Positions 11,565 through 23,180 are shown, numbered from the stretch's first letter. The stretch is 64,000 nucleotides of DNA from Megamerina dolium (GCA_963854835.1 OY978528.1:51742508-51806507); one strand, 5' to 3'. The notes: generated from the sequence alone by a model not told the origin. Numbers and translations are program-made.

Positions 11565-12895
11565 TGTATATGTATGAGGATAGTGAAAGAGTAAAAATTC
11601 AATTTTTTTTATGCTTTTTCTGCTTCAATTTATTACTGGGAGGGTTGTAGAATAATATAGAGTTGAAATATTATATTTAATATAACAGTAAGGCATTGTG
11701 AAAAGTTAATATATTGGCCTTTAAAGACTGAATTTACTGAATGTACTATCCTGTATTTGATTTGTAGACTAGAAACTGAATTTAAAGTTAATAAAAGAGC
11801 AATCTTGTCTTCCAGAAACTTTACTATAAATGACAGTGAATAGTAGAGTAGGTATATTCGTCCGTGTATATTTTGTTTGCACCACCCCATGTATAGTTAG
11901 TTCAATTGTTAGAGCACGTGTTAAAAGCACTATCCAGGTTCAATGACATGCACTCACTTATTTAGTCATCATCACCATCATCACTATTATCATCATTATT
12001 ACTAGTGTGTCGGTTGGTAATAAGTTTTTAGTATTTTAATTGTAAAATAACACAAATATGTGCTAACAAAAAATAAACTACAAGCGCTTTATGGCATTAC
12101 TTGGCATAATTTTAGCAAGTGCCAACCCATTGGTGGTAGTATAAAAAACAATTTTTTTTTTAAGCAAACTGACGTCATTAAACAAATTGTGTGATGTGTC
12201 ACAAGCAAGTACATGGCTGTGTTGTAATGTAATTGCGCATTAGCCTGCATTTACATATATGACAATAGTGAGGGTGGTTGTTTTGTGAGGGTGGTTTGAT
12301 ATATTATCGAATGCATATTTTATTATAATATGCATTACGATGCGATACGATGCAACTGCTATATACGGCATGCTTTATACTTCCTTATTCGTTGCTGCCA
12401 ATATATGTATTTATATACAATATATTCGTACTATTCATGTTGTTTCGATTAATTTTCATATATTTTACGATTATGGATTTACAAAAAGTTTTGCGCATTT
12501 GAATTTTAACATGATCTAAATCTATGTATGTACGTAGTATTAAATTATTATATACAATATCTGAATTGCCGTGTAGGAGTTTGCGGTTGCGATTAATTGT
12601 TAAGGTGATTTATACAATTAATATATACATACAATACAATGTTTACGCTCATATGAATATGAAATTGTTAATTATATATATGTTATTTTGTTTTATTTAT
12701 AGTAACATCCCTAATTTGCTTTAATTAATTTTACTCACAAAATGACCTAATATTATCACATTATATGGTTAGGATAAGAAATTTGTTTATTTTGTTTTCA
12801 ATAATATGAAAACATTTGTATCCGTTAAGATATTAACATTAGACAGGAAGTATTTCATTTTATAGTTTTTTTATGACTGTAGAGGTGCACTAGAC
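11565..12895. other. AT-rich intergenic DNA
   Basis: I see a short CATCATCAC-type run near 11968-12000 and AT-rich sequence, but no gene. The antisense frame at 11633-11890 has no recognisable domain. Confidence 0.5.
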
Positions 12896-12897
12896 AA

Positions 12898-12992
12898 CCA
12901 TGCCTGAGTTCGGTATTCCCGCGTAGCTCATTCGTCTTTGCAGAATGAAACTGTAACTACCGTTGTGGAGTGAAAATTGGAAAGGAAGTTTA
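12898..12992 (+). mobile_element. Short RTE-like LINE fragment
   Basis: This segment matches the RT region of the large RTE-like copy around 40043-40135 (ATGTCTGAGTTCGGTATTCC; CATTCGACTTTGTAGAATGA; GTTGTGCAGTGAAAATTGG) with scattered differences. It is an isolated internal fragment lacking both LINE ends. Confidence 0.75.
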
Positions 12993-13029
12993 AAGTACAA
13001 AATGTGTAAAAAATAATACAAAATTCAGA

Positions 13030-14062
13030 ATAAATTCACTTTTGCTCGATATGACCACCTTTTGCCTTGACTATGGCTTTGAGACGGTCAAAAAACGAAT
13101 CGCAAGCTGCCCGAATGTGACTTGCAGGTATTTTGGCACACTCGCGGACAATCACTTTTTTCAGCGCCTCGAGACTAGTGTATCTCTTAGTTCGTACCTT
13201 GCTCTCCAAAATGGCCAAAAGAGAATAATACATTGGATTCGCGTCTGGTGAATTCGAGAGCCATTGTGTGGACGTAATGAAGTTCGGAACGTTGTTTTTC
13301 AGCCATTCTTGGTTCACTCGAGCTTTGTGAGACGGTGCCGAGGCCTGTTGAAACGTCCATGGTCTGCCATCGAAATGTTTGTCTGCTTACGACTTCAAAC
13401 CAATCTCCAGAATACTTTCCCGATAATATATCGCATTTACCTTGACGCCAGGCTCGATGAAAACGATTGAAGAGTGCCCATCTGCGGTTACAGCGACCCA
13501 AACCATTATCTGTGGCGGGTGCTGCCTCCTGGTGGCCAATCGATGACTCAAATGAACGGTTGGTCAAGTAAACCCTATCGTTTTGAGAGTTTACGAATTG
13601 CTCAATTGGAAAAATTTTCTCGTCAGAAAACACAATGTTCGGATGCTACGGTCGGATATTTTCAGTTCTTTTGCCATTTGATTGGCACTTCGTCGGGGAT
13701 TTCGCTCAAGTCGCTTCTTTACTTTTTGAACCATCTCACGTGACGTTGCAGTCTTTTGATGACCACCTCCATGACGTTTTTTAATGCTACCAGTATTATT
13801 GTAACGAGTTAAGGTGCGATAAACAAAAACTTTATTCACTTTAAGGTGTTTGAGCTCACGAACAATCGCTGGTTGTGATTTTCCAGCTAAATATAAAGTA
13901 ATCACACTAATACGTTTGAAATCCATCACTGAGTTTTTTTTTCGCGTTCACTTTTTGGCAAAATGCTTTTTTGCGCTTGTAAACAATACTCCAAACTGTC
14001 ATTTAGCAAATTTTTAGACAGCTGCGGTCTGAAATTGGTTACACTTCGAGTGCCGGACCCTG
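13030..14062 (-). pseudogene. maT-like (DD37D-type) transposase pseudogene
   Basis: Three minus-strand frames tile one transposase. The first (ATG 13929) reads MMDFKRISVITLYLAGKSQP..., a helix-turn-helix start, through RRSANQMAKELKISDRSIR. The second, from 13633, opens with the first catalytic block FSDEKIFPIEQ. The third (from about 13317) reads NQEWLKNNVPNFI, SPDANPM (third catalytic Asp replaced or shifted in this copy) and ends KAIVKAKGGHIEQK. The FSDEKIF block and the GGHIE ending suggest the maT (DD37D) branch of IS630-Tc1-mariner. At least two frameshifts inactivate it. The upstream end ...CCCTG at 14062 followed by TA looks like a terminus; the other end is not clear. Confidence 0.75.
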
Positions 14063-14152
14063 TATAAAGTGCGCGCACTTTGTTTAGAGGAATGTGATTT
14101 TTTTGAAATTTCTAACACTAAAAATGCAAAGAACCACAAAAATCTCTATGAA

Positions 14153-14167
14153 TCAATTCAATACATA
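14153..14167. repeat. TSD, left copy
   Basis: TCAATTCAATACATA here is repeated exactly at 14491-14505, flanking the RTE fragment. Confidence 0.93.
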
Positions 14168-14490
14168 CTTACTTACTTATGTGGCCATAACAACCGAATA
14201 TCGATTTAGGCCGAAAATAATATGCTTCGCCAGCCATCTCTGTTCTTTGCTAGCTGGTGCCAGTTAGAAATTCCAAGCGCCGTCAGGTTCTCCAATGCTT
14301 GATCCTTCCACCGGAGGTTAGGTCTTCCTCTTCTGCGTCGTCCTTCAGCGGGTTCCGAATATAACACCTTCTTAGCTGGAGCGTGTTCTTCCATTCGCTC
14401 GACATGACCTAGCCAATGCAGCCGCTGGATTTTGATGCGCTCTACTATCTCAATATCGGCATACAGCTCGCACAGCTCATGGTTGTACCT
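14168..14490 (-). mobile_element. 5'-truncated RTE-like LINE insertion
   Basis: The segment is the reverse complement of the last ~320 bp of the RTE-like element at 37952-41100, with few differences. It encodes the C-terminus HAPAKKVLYSEPAEGRRRRG through RDGWRSILFSA and ends in the same (TAAG)n-like tail. A perfect 15-bp TSD flanks it. The 5' truncation and TSD show insertion by target-primed reverse transcription and suggest a fairly recent event. Confidence 0.95.
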
Positions 14491-14505
14491 TCAATTCAAT
14501 ACATA
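14491..14505. repeat. TSD, right copy
   Basis: Exact match to the left copy at 14153-14167. Confidence 0.93.
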
Positions 14506-14734
14506 TTTCACCATAAAACAAAAAAAAAAAAATTTACAAATGTCATTGTACTTTTAGTACTATAATAGTAATATTATGTAATATTGGAATGCATTTTGTT
14601 TAGCCGAATGCTATAAATAATATCAAAAAACTAACAAAACTAATTGAAAAACGTTACATAATATTTTATTTTGTCTCCATTACATTTCATTAAATGGATT
14701 AAATTATACGATTTAGCATGCTTTCGGTAAGTTT

Positions 14735-15120
14735 TTGAAAGATATATCACGAATTTTTTCCCAGCTTTTCCTAATTGCCATCTTTAGTTCGAAAACACTG
14801 GTAAATTGGTGTCCCATTTTTATAAACATTTCTAGCCAGTATGCCCAATGGGATTTAAGTCAGGATTGGGTGTTGGCCATATCATTAACGGTATGTTTTC
14901 CTCTTTAAACCAATGAATGGAATGCCGTGAGATGTGGATTGAAGCGTTATCCTGTCGGAAAACTATTTTATTTTGACGTGAATCCTCGAGAAATGTAATT
15001 ATTTCTGCCTCCAACATATCCATGTAAATGTTACTGTTCATTTTTGTGGGAACGTAGCATGTTCTGGATCTGACAAAAGGATAATAAATATGCAAGGCTA
15101 GAATACGCAAAAACGCATAT
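14735..15120 (-). pseudogene. Tc1-like transposase fragment, antisense copy
   Basis: The minus strand reads RTCYVPTKMNSNIYMDMLEA, then ITFLEDSRQNKIVFRQDNAS (second catalytic Asp), then SIHWFKEENIPLMIWPTPNP and DLNPIG, where the expected catalytic Glu is replaced after NPI by Gly. Downstream (14730-14830) the C-terminal helices continue in a broken frame. The open frame initiating at 15251 runs back through the neighbouring opposite-strand copy, so its N-terminus is not transposase. The copy is inactive. Confidence 0.75.
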
Positions 15121-15345
15121 GAAGTGGGAGGTACTAATTGTTTCGATAAGAAACAGATTGATTTATCGACTTCTGAAACGACTTGGAAATCAAAGGACAA
15201 CCAGAAACTTTGGTGGGGTAGTGTCATGATTTTGACAGCCTTTTCTTCCAACGGAAGATACAGAACATGCTATCTTCCAACAAAAATAAACGACTACATT
15301 TACACGGATATGTTGGAAGCACAAATAATTACATTTCTGGAGAAT
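15121..15345 (+). pseudogene. Tc1-like transposase fragment, sense copy
   Basis: The plus strand encodes TTWKSKDNQKLWWGSVMI, then AFSSNGRYRTCYLPTKINDY and IYTDMLEAQIITFLENS, the central part of the same transposase family as 14735-15120. The two copies lie head to head. About 80 bp (15262-15342 and 14990-15070) form an imperfect inverted repeat. No catalytic Asp block is left in this copy. Confidence 0.72.
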
Positions 15346-15399
15346 TCACATCACTGTATCTGTATTTTTTCTTCTATCAAAAAGTTCAATGGAAACATG

Positions 15400-16808
15400 A
15401 AGTAAATTGATTTACATACTATATGCATATGTAAATACTCGTACATAGGAAAAATGAAATCAACATTATTAATAATAATGATAAACATTGTTTCAGAAAG
15501 TTTCACCATTACACTACTTAAATGACGCTAATCAAAAAAATTATGCAACTAACTGGTCGAGCGTGCTCCCAACAAATACCTACTTCTATATTTATTATTG
15601 TACAATATCAAAGCAAATAAATAAATACAAGTACAATTATGTTTTATGAGACAAAATTGTAGCCATGTAATAATAGGTAATTTATAAGAAAATTAAAAGT
15701 GGAATTTGTTTCAATTTAACTGGGTAGATATTATTGCCGCTAAAATGACACGGTAAACGAAAGTAGGTATGTATTCATAAAACTGAAAGTTGTATAAATT
15801 TAACAATGTGTTGTTGGTTTGTGTACATCTTTTTTTTTTTTTTTTGTACTGTTTCCATTGTATATCAAGTGATTGCAACATGATTTCAACATGTTGTTAT
15901 GCACGTATACGATATATTGTATTATGTTTGAATAATTTGTATTGTACAATTGGTCGACAAGCCAAGCCGACTGAACTCCATCAAACGAAACGCATTTTAA
16001 TTATTACTTGTACAAAACATTAAAATGTGTAGTATTGAAAGCAATAATAAAAAAAAAACACACAGACATACATAAATCATAAATCATAAAACATTACTCA
16101 TACCTTAAAAATGAACAGGAGAATGATCTAAACGAACGAAACAATTGAAAATTGTATAAAATGTATGTTTTTAGTATAAAGCAAGTAGAAATACCATAAG
16201 TTTGGTAGCGCGATCGTAATAAAACAATACCAAACAGTTACTATTGTTCACTAATTCGCTCTAATAATTATTATTAATAATGTTTTTTAAGTGCGCGTGC
16301 TCTCGCAAATATATATAAGCACAAAAAAATGCTAACAAGATTGAATGATTTGTTTTTTTTTTTTTTTTGCTTTTTCTAGTTATCCATAGAAAATCGTATA
16401 ACCATATGTAACTTGCTTCAAGTTCGATCTTTAATATACATTGGTTTATAAATGAAACGTCAAGATTAGCAACTCAGGCAATCAAGCAAGTCATGACTTT
16501 TGAAGAATATTCTAAACTTCATAACAATAGCTGCCAGCAGCCAGCTGGCATTCTCCCGTCACTAACATTTATTGATCGTTTAATGTTTCTACATTTCATT
16601 CGTGTTGCAAAACAACAACATCCAAAGATCAATATTTCCTCATATATTGTATTTTGAAATATATAAATATATACGTATATGCAAATATATATGTGTATAT
16701 TAAGGTGACTCACCAACAAAAAAATAAGTTTTCAGCGAAATATGAAATTTGCTTTTTTGGGGTTCATAAAATATCTTTGAAAATCGAGTTTTCTACGGAA
16801 AAAATTTA
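15400..16808. other. AT-rich intergenic DNA
   Basis: The stretch contains poly-T runs (near 15830 and 16350) and no recognisable gene. Frames at 15790-16023 and 16519-16719 are low-complexity. Confidence 0.5.
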
Positions 16809-16810
16809 TA

Positions 16811-17994
16811 TTGGATCTATAACTTAATTCGTGCTGTTTTTTTCCAAATTTGTACGTTTATTTAAGAAAAACATGTACAATAGGTTTATTGAAAGTATTG
16901 CCCATCTGAAGCTATGACTTTTTCCCATCTTTCTGGCAATTTGTGGATTCCATCCCAAAAGAGCTGCGCCGGCTTGGCGGCCAAGAACGAATCAAGCCGA
17001 TTTTTAATACACTGTTCTGATGTGAATCTTATTCCAGTGAGGGCGTTCTCATCGATCGGAATAAATGGTAGTCGGACGGGGCAAGGTCTGGGCTATAAGG
17101 CAGGTGAGCCAAAACTTCCCAGCCGCTGTTTTCCAAATAGTTTTTGACCGCTGTTGCAAAATAAGGCCGACTCATGTCTGGTCGCATATTCCGAGCGTTT
17201 TTCGGCTATTTCTATCTTCAAACGGATTAATTGTGTTCGGTAGCGTTCTCCATTGATGGTTTCACCCGATTTTAGCAGTTCATAATAAAGCACACCCTTC
17301 TGATCCCACCAAATACAGAGCATTACCTTCGCGGTTGGCCGGGTTTCATATATGATTTTTTGCGCTTGGGGTTGTCATAATGGATCCATTTTTCATCACC
17401 AGTAAGAATCCGATGCAAAAATAACTTCTTTTTGTGGCGTTCAGCAGCATTTCGGACATGCAAAATCGCCTTTCAACGTCTCTCGGCTTCAGTTCATGTG
17501 GCACCCAATTTCCTTGCTTTTGAATGTATCCGGTTGCTTTTAAACGCTTTGAAATGGTTGCTTTAGTGACTCGCAAAGATTCTGCAAGCTTCCAGTTCTT
17601 CATCTTCAAACTTTTTTGGCTGCCTAGGACGTTCTTCGTTTTCAGAGCCAAAATTACCACATTTAAATCGTGCAAACGACATTTGGCACGTTCGCTCAGC
17701 TAGAGTATGTTCACCATAAACTTCCAACAAAATACGATGACTTTCGGCAGCAGTTTTCTTCATATTAAAGTAATGAGAAAGAACTTCCCGCAAAAACACT
17801 CTTTCAGGCACAAAGTTCGACATATTTGAGTGAAAAAAATTATTGTTGTTTACGCTTCAAATGAATGACATATACTGTGAAAGACGCACAATGACAGTAA
17901 CTTTTCAATGCATGTTCGGAATATTGGAACGATGGGATAATAATCAAGTTACGCCATATCTTAGCAAACCGCACGAATTAAGTTATAGATCCAA
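16811..17994 (-). mobile_element. Complete-ended dead mariner element
   Basis: The inverted terminal repeats TTGGATCTATAACTTAATTC... (16811-16839) and its complement (17966-17994) flank the element, with TA on both sides (16809-16810, 17995-17996). Total length is 1184 bp, near the usual 1.25-1.3 kb of mariners. The transposase lies on the minus strand. Confidence 0.93.
16890..17823 (-). pseudogene. Mariner transposase (DD34D type), broken
   Basis: It starts at ATG 17823 (MSNFVPERVFLREVLSHYF), with the paired HTH region running through AAESHRILLEVYGEHTLAER. A second frame continues ESLRVTKATISKRLKATGYI, then WVPHELKPRDVERRFCMSEM. The first catalytic block survives in another frame as TGDEKWIHYDNPKRKKS. 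A further frame carries VMLCIWWDQKGVLYYELLKS and GETINGERYRTQLIRLK. The block holding the second catalytic Asp (usually HDNARPH) is deleted: the reading jumps from RHESALFC to GQKLFGKQRLG. Frameshifts near 17640, 17420 and 17330 plus this deletion make it inactive. Confidence 0.88.
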
Positions 17995-17996
17995 TA

Positions 17997-18420
17997 TCTT
18001 GAAAACATTTTGTTGACAGAACTTGGTAGTTATATATTTCTCAATTATCTGAGATCTTTTATTCCGGAAAAATATTGAAATCTATTTTTTTTTTTTCAAA
18101 TGGTTTAAACGAGTTTAAAATGAGCCGAAATATTGTGGTGGACATTAGAAAATAAATAAGTCATTCGATATTTTCAAATCGAATGGCTTTCTATTAATCC
18201 GAAGGCTAAGTGCATTAACATTGACAAAATTAGTGCAATTAAGTCGAAAAATATTTTGCAATAATTACTTTTCGACATTATTAAACAAATTTTGTGTAAT
18301 AATGTCGAAAAATATTTATTTTTTCATATAGAAGAAAAATGTCGAATTAAGTGTACTATTTAAATTTCGACATTATTGCATCCCACTTGAGCCGAAATAT
18401 TGAGATGAAAATCTTAAAAT
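17997..18420. repeat. AATAATGTCGA-rich segment
   Basis: Words of the type ATAATGTCGAAAAAT and their complement TTTTTCGACATTATT recur here about five times in both orientations, starting and ending near GAGCCGAAATATTG (18122 and 18391). The same words recur at 22200-22570 and near 43903. This may be a dispersed MITE-like repeat. Confidence 0.45.
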
Positions 18421-19682
18421 AAATCAAACTTCATGATCCGCTGGTGTAAATGTCACTTTTTTCAATGTAAGATGAGGTATCTTAATGTATGGAATATACA
18501 TTTTTTTTACTTATAGCTGAGTGTGTAATAAATTTACAAACATTTTTTTTCTTCTACATGTTTTCTATTACTTAATACAACAATAAAAACTAAGTAAAAA
18601 AATTCGTGTTAAAAGTATTACTACAAACAATTAATATTAAAAATTAAATGGTTAAGAATTATTTATGCGAAAATAAGTTCAATACGCTCTGATGGATTGA
18701 TCTTTATAATAAGCACCTGTTATACTCTAAGCAGTATTATGGAGATGCCAATATGGCAGTAAAAAAGCAATTATTTAAAAAAAAAATGCCAACAGTTTTG
18801 AGTTCATTTTGATTTGCAAGTTGAAATTAATCAAGTTGCTTTAAGTGATTAAGCTTCAACAACGGTTTCTGTAATCGTAATATCGAAAATAGGTAGATGT
18901 TTGTGTACTACACGGTGTCGCAGACTAAGGGCCAGTTTTTCAGTACAAGTTTAAACTAGATTCGCAAGTGTCTAGCCCTCACCAATCTAAACTAGGTTTA
19001 CTAAAGTGTAGTAAAATTATTTGATTAATGAGAATTTTGATTAATCATAATAACATTATACACATATATTTTAAAAAATTCATAATTCTTTTCATAAACA
19101 AAGAAAACTACAATAAAAATGAACTTTTGTTTGATTAATCAAAATTCTAAATAATCCAATAATTTATATTTAGATTAATTGAATAATTGATTCTTTGCTT
19201 AACCATACATTTTGATTATGCGATTAATTGCACAGCCATAATTCTGTGTAATAATAAAAATAACTCTTCGAATAGTCGTTCCAATTTATGTCGCCGCGGT
19301 CGTTCCGTAGTGCGAAAATCGCTGTTCATTTCAATTCTACTTAGGTTATTACAGTCAAAATATGACAAACTTTCATAAATTTTAAATTTAACTATATAGG
19401 TAATTAGTTTTATAACTTTTGAAACATATACCAATTTAAGCTCTGGCTAGTTTTGGTTTGAATTTCTTGCATATGAGAGCGTATAATGAAACTAAATTTC
19501 AATTTATATTTCTAAAGAGTTTATTTAAAATGAAACCATTTGTAATATAAGTATATACATTATAATTATATACGAAAGAACAATTTGCAAATGAATAACC
19601 TCTTGTTTAAATTTCAGTCGACATTGTAGGTACTCGTACATATACGAGTATGTATATGGTTCTTCATCCAAATTGAATAGAC
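18421..19682. other. AT-rich DNA with GATTAATC words
   Basis: No gene was recognised. From about 19020 to 19220 the octamer GATTAATC and close variants recur, as they do at 21700-22030. Confidence 0.5.
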
Positions 19683-19696
19683 TATTGACGAGCTGT
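19683..19696. repeat. SINE TSD, left copy
   Basis: TATTGACGAGCTGT is repeated exactly at 20061-20074. Confidence 0.95.
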
Positions 19697-20060
19697 GGGT
19701 GCCGTAGCTCAGTGGTTAGTGTGTTCGCCTTCTGATCTGTAGGTCGTGGTTCAATACTCGGCTGATGCATAACAAATTTTATATCGAAAAGATTTTTCTT
19801 TCGAATAGTACCCACCTGTCGGCAAGCAATTGGCAATTCTTCCGACAGTAACAACTTGCCATGAAAAAGCTTCTAAAAAGAACTCTGTGACAAAGCTCAG
19901 AAAAAGTGATGTCACAAGTGTTCTGCCGTTCGGAACCGGCTAAAATAAGTAGGTCCATTCTAATACTGTCCAAAATTTAAGACGCACAACAGTAATAGAA
20001 GAGAAGCTCGGCCAATGAGCCCTTTGGGGCTTTAAGTGCCACATATTTATTTATTTATTT
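19697..20060 (+). mobile_element. tRNA-derived SINE, copy A
   Basis: This 364-bp element starts GGGTGCCGTAGCTCAGTGG and carries an RNA polymerase III A box (TAGCTCAGTGG, near 19705) and B box (GTTCAATAC, near 19750), as in a tRNA gene. An unrelated body of about 270 bp follows, ending in TGCCACATATTTATTTATTT. A perfect 14-bp TSD flanks it. It has no coding capacity and would rely on a LINE for mobility. At least two other full-length copies (20350, 51156) and several remnants occur in the window. Confidence 0.95.
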
Positions 20061-20074
20061 TATTGACGAGCTGT
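20061..20074. repeat. SINE TSD, right copy
   Basis: Exact repeat of 19683-19696. Confidence 0.95.
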
Positions 20075-20349
20075 AACATAACATTATTTACATGCTTTTC
20101 ATACTATATACTAGGTACATATGTACGTATGAATAGGAACTTGATAGTTTTTTAATCTCCAATCAACAAAAGGCATTACATTGTGCTATCTCTTTCTTTA
20201 TAATATTGTAAAATTTATATATCTACAATTGTGTATTTTATACCGATTACAACGTATGCCTTACATGTTTTGAACCTAGTGTATTTATAATAAAAAACAA
20301 GTGAAATCGTTTTCATAAAAGCTTTCTATTTTGATATTTTTTCATGTGT

Positions 20350-20705
20350 GGGTGCAGTAGCTCAGTGGTTAGTGTGTTGGTATTCTGATCTGTAGGTTGT
20401 GGATTCAATCCCCGGTTGAAGCATAAATTTAATATCGAAAAGATTTTTCTTTCGAACGGTAACCACCTATCGGCAAGCAATTGGCAATTCTTCCGGCAGT
20501 AACAAATTGCCATGGAAAAACTTCTAAAAGAACTCTCTGACAAAGCTCAGAAAAAGTGATGTCGCAAGAGTTCTGCCGTACGGAACTGGCTAAAATAAGT
20601 AGGTCCCTTCTAATACTGTCTAAAATTTAACACGCACAACAGTAATTGAAGAGAAGCTCGGCCAATGAGCCCTTCGGGGCTCTAAGTGCCACATATTTAT
20701 TTATT
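20350..20705 (+). mobile_element. tRNA-derived SINE, copy B
   Basis: This copy is close to copy A along its whole length. It has GGGTGCAGTAGCTCAGTGG with an intact A box, a slightly altered B box (ATTCAATCC) and the same TTTA-rich tail. It lies 290 bp downstream of copy A in the same orientation. No convincing TSD was found, so it is probably older. Confidence 0.92.
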
Positions 20706-21690
20706 TTCTTTTTATATGTATATTCATAGTATGTATGAATAGATTTTCTTATTTGTTGAAATTCTTAAAATTTTTTGTTTTCATTTTTACAGTGCAGTGA
20801 ATATGAGTATTAAATAATTTTTAAAATTGCACATGTGCCATTGCTTTCACTTGCTTCTTTTACTTGTCGAACATGACGGCCAATGCTAGATAAAACGAGT
20901 AGTCATAGTACATATTCATTCAGCACGTTGCGGCATTATTTATTTTGGCACCAATTGAAAAAATATAAAAATTCTACAGAAAATGTATATTTTGTTTTTC
21001 GTTTTTCATCACATTTTTTTCTATTGCATAAAAACTTTGCTTCAATGCAGTATGCTGTAAATTTTTTGTGTCGTGTGGCACATTTTAATTTTAAACGCAT
21101 CTTTTTTTGTAACCACATTTATTGCTATACCATATGTAAGTAGACATTTAGCTCCAATGTATGACATATGAAAATGGTGTATTCAATTTGATAAACTTGA
21201 CACTGTGTGTTCATCAACAATAATACATGAATAATAATGATTATCACAGCTGAAAGCGTACAAATTTTTATAAAGCATAATACGTATATGAATCACTCGT
21301 CAGTATTATTTATTCCGGTACGATGCTAATAATTTAATAGTTATACAATCTTTGCCAGAATAACTGTTTTGTTGATTAACGATCAAGTATTTTTTCCATG
21401 CTTAACTCTAGCACGTAATGGGAGGTACCAAATCTGGATACATCTTAGGGAGATGAATAGATTTCTATCAATTTAAATTTAAAATTTGGCAAATTAAGAG
21501 ATATGCATAAGCAAATGAAAAATATCATTCTGGTTGAATATGAGTAGGAGTTACTAGAGGATTGGCGGGAATAAAATTGTGAGGGTCTCCCAATAAATAT
21601 GGATTTATTAATGTTAATATAATTGAAGATATAATTATAAGAATAAACGCCACAATTTCATAATTTCTATAATTATAGGTCCTTAATATA
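20706..21690. other. AT-rich intergenic DNA
   Basis: No gene was recognised. The short ORFs on both strands at 20883-21143 mirror each other and lack domains. Confidence 0.5.
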
Positions 21691-21699
21691 TTTAGTTTA

Positions 21700-22035
21700 A
21701 ATTGGCGCTGTTAGATTAATCTCTTAATCGAAATAAATCAAATAAGAAATTTTTAATAATTATAATTTTGATTAACTATAATTCAAATGATTAGATTGAT
21801 CAGAATCTTGATTAATCTTAAAAAAATTATTCGAATATTCAAAATATTCATATTTTTTTTTTACAAAGAAGGAAAGGTACATAGTTTCGAAAAATAAACC
21901 TTATTTATTCCAAAAGAAAATTGCAAACGCAGAAAAAACTTAAGATTAATTTGTTTAATTTGTTTGATTAAACTAAAATTTGTAATTTGATTAATCAGAC
22001 TCTTTGATTAAATGATTAATCATACAGCCTTAGAT
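21700..22035. repeat. GATTAATC-rich repeat
   Basis: GATTAATC, GATTAACT and related octamers recur about every 15-40 bp on both strands. A similar block lies at 19020-19220 and a short one near 29245-29265. It is a diffuse repeat without clear ends. Confidence 0.45.
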
Positions 22036-22149
22036 TAAATACATCGTTATTTTTTTCGATTCGATTTCACTTTCACTCAAGGAATCGAGGCTATTGAATT
22101 TGTGCTTCCATTTGTAACACCCATAGGTGACAGGTATGGAAACGTATTT

Positions 22150-22600
22150 ATAATAATGCTCAGAATAATAAATCGCCTTGGATTTATCGGTGTACTGCAA
22201 TTAGTTCGAAAAATGTTGCAATAATGTCGACATTTTTTGACAATAATGTCAAATCTGCCAATTTCATGGGTCGAAATTCTTGCAAAAATTTTAAAACCTA
22301 AATCTATAAATTTTTTCTTTAACTTATTTCTGTTTTATGGTTTTGCAATAATGTCGGAAAATGAAAATGTGCTGAGTCCAATATAAAATTTAATATTTAT
22401 AGATGCTTTTCATGTCGTTCATTAATTAAGTAATTTCGAATATCTAAATTCATATATTTCTGGTTCGCCATTATTTCAATTATTTTGAGATAATGTCGAA
22501 AATATCTTATATTTATCTAAATAGTTCCAGTCATAGTGTAACGTATCTAAGTTTCGGTATTACCGAAATAATGTTTTTAAAAAAAAAAATTTTTTATTTG
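22150..22600. repeat. AATAATGTCGA-rich segment, second block
   Basis: It contains GCAATAATGTCGACATT, ACAATAATGTCAAAT, GCAATAATGTCGGAAAA, AGATAATGTCGAAAAT and GAAATAATG words, the same family as 17997-18420. Confidence 0.45.
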
Positions 22601-22677
22601 GCATAAAAATTATTGTTTGATTTAAAGTTTTTGATCAAAGGCAACAGACATTAAACATTTTTATTTTATAACTGGCA

Positions 22678-23180
22678 ATAATGTCTGAGTTCGTTATTAC
22701 TGCGACGCTCTTTCGTCTTTGCAGAATGACACTATGTAACAGTGACAATTGGATAGGACCTCTCCCCACCGTTTTAGGCAAGGTCATTCATTATCGTGCC
22801 ACTTGTTCAATATTAATATGGAGAAAATAATTCGAGCTGGTGATCTACGACATAATGCTTTAACAAAAGTGTTATGCTGTTGGCGTATGCCGATGACCTT
22901 GACATAATCGGCATGAACATGCAAAATTCAGTGGCTGCGCTGGCTAGGTCATGTCGAGTGAATGAAAGAGCACCCTCCGGGTAAGAAGATGTTATATTCG
23001 GAACCCGATGATGGACGATGCAGAAGAGGCAAACCTAACCTCCGGTGAAAAGTACTAGAGAACTTGTCTGCGCTTGGAATTTCTAATTTGCGCCAACTAG
23101 AGAAGGAAAGAAATGGCTGGGCGAAGCATGTTAGATTCGGCCTAAATCGATTTTCCGTTTTAATTGCCACATAAGTAAGC
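22678..23180 (+). mobile_element. RTE-like LINE fragment, internally deleted
   Basis: The segment matches the RT region of the 37952-41100 element (AATGTCTGAGTTCG, TTATGCTGTTGGCGTATGCC, GACATAATCGGCATGAACAT). It then jumps from the motif-C region to the C-terminal coding part (GTGGCTGCGCTGGCTAGGTC) and ends with the same CACATAAGTAAG tail. About 540 bp of RT is missing, and frameshifts destroy the rest. Confidence 0.9.

Noticed and set aside
19700..19775. Real tRNA gene at the SINE head.
   Set aside because: It has A and B boxes, but the acceptor stem does not close and the same head recurs with a 3' body and TSDs, so it is a SINE.
20883..21143. An 86-codon ORF with a mirrored 60-codon antisense ORF.
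   Set aside because: It is low-complexity Phe/Tyr/His-rich sequence without homologous motif, start context or splice support.
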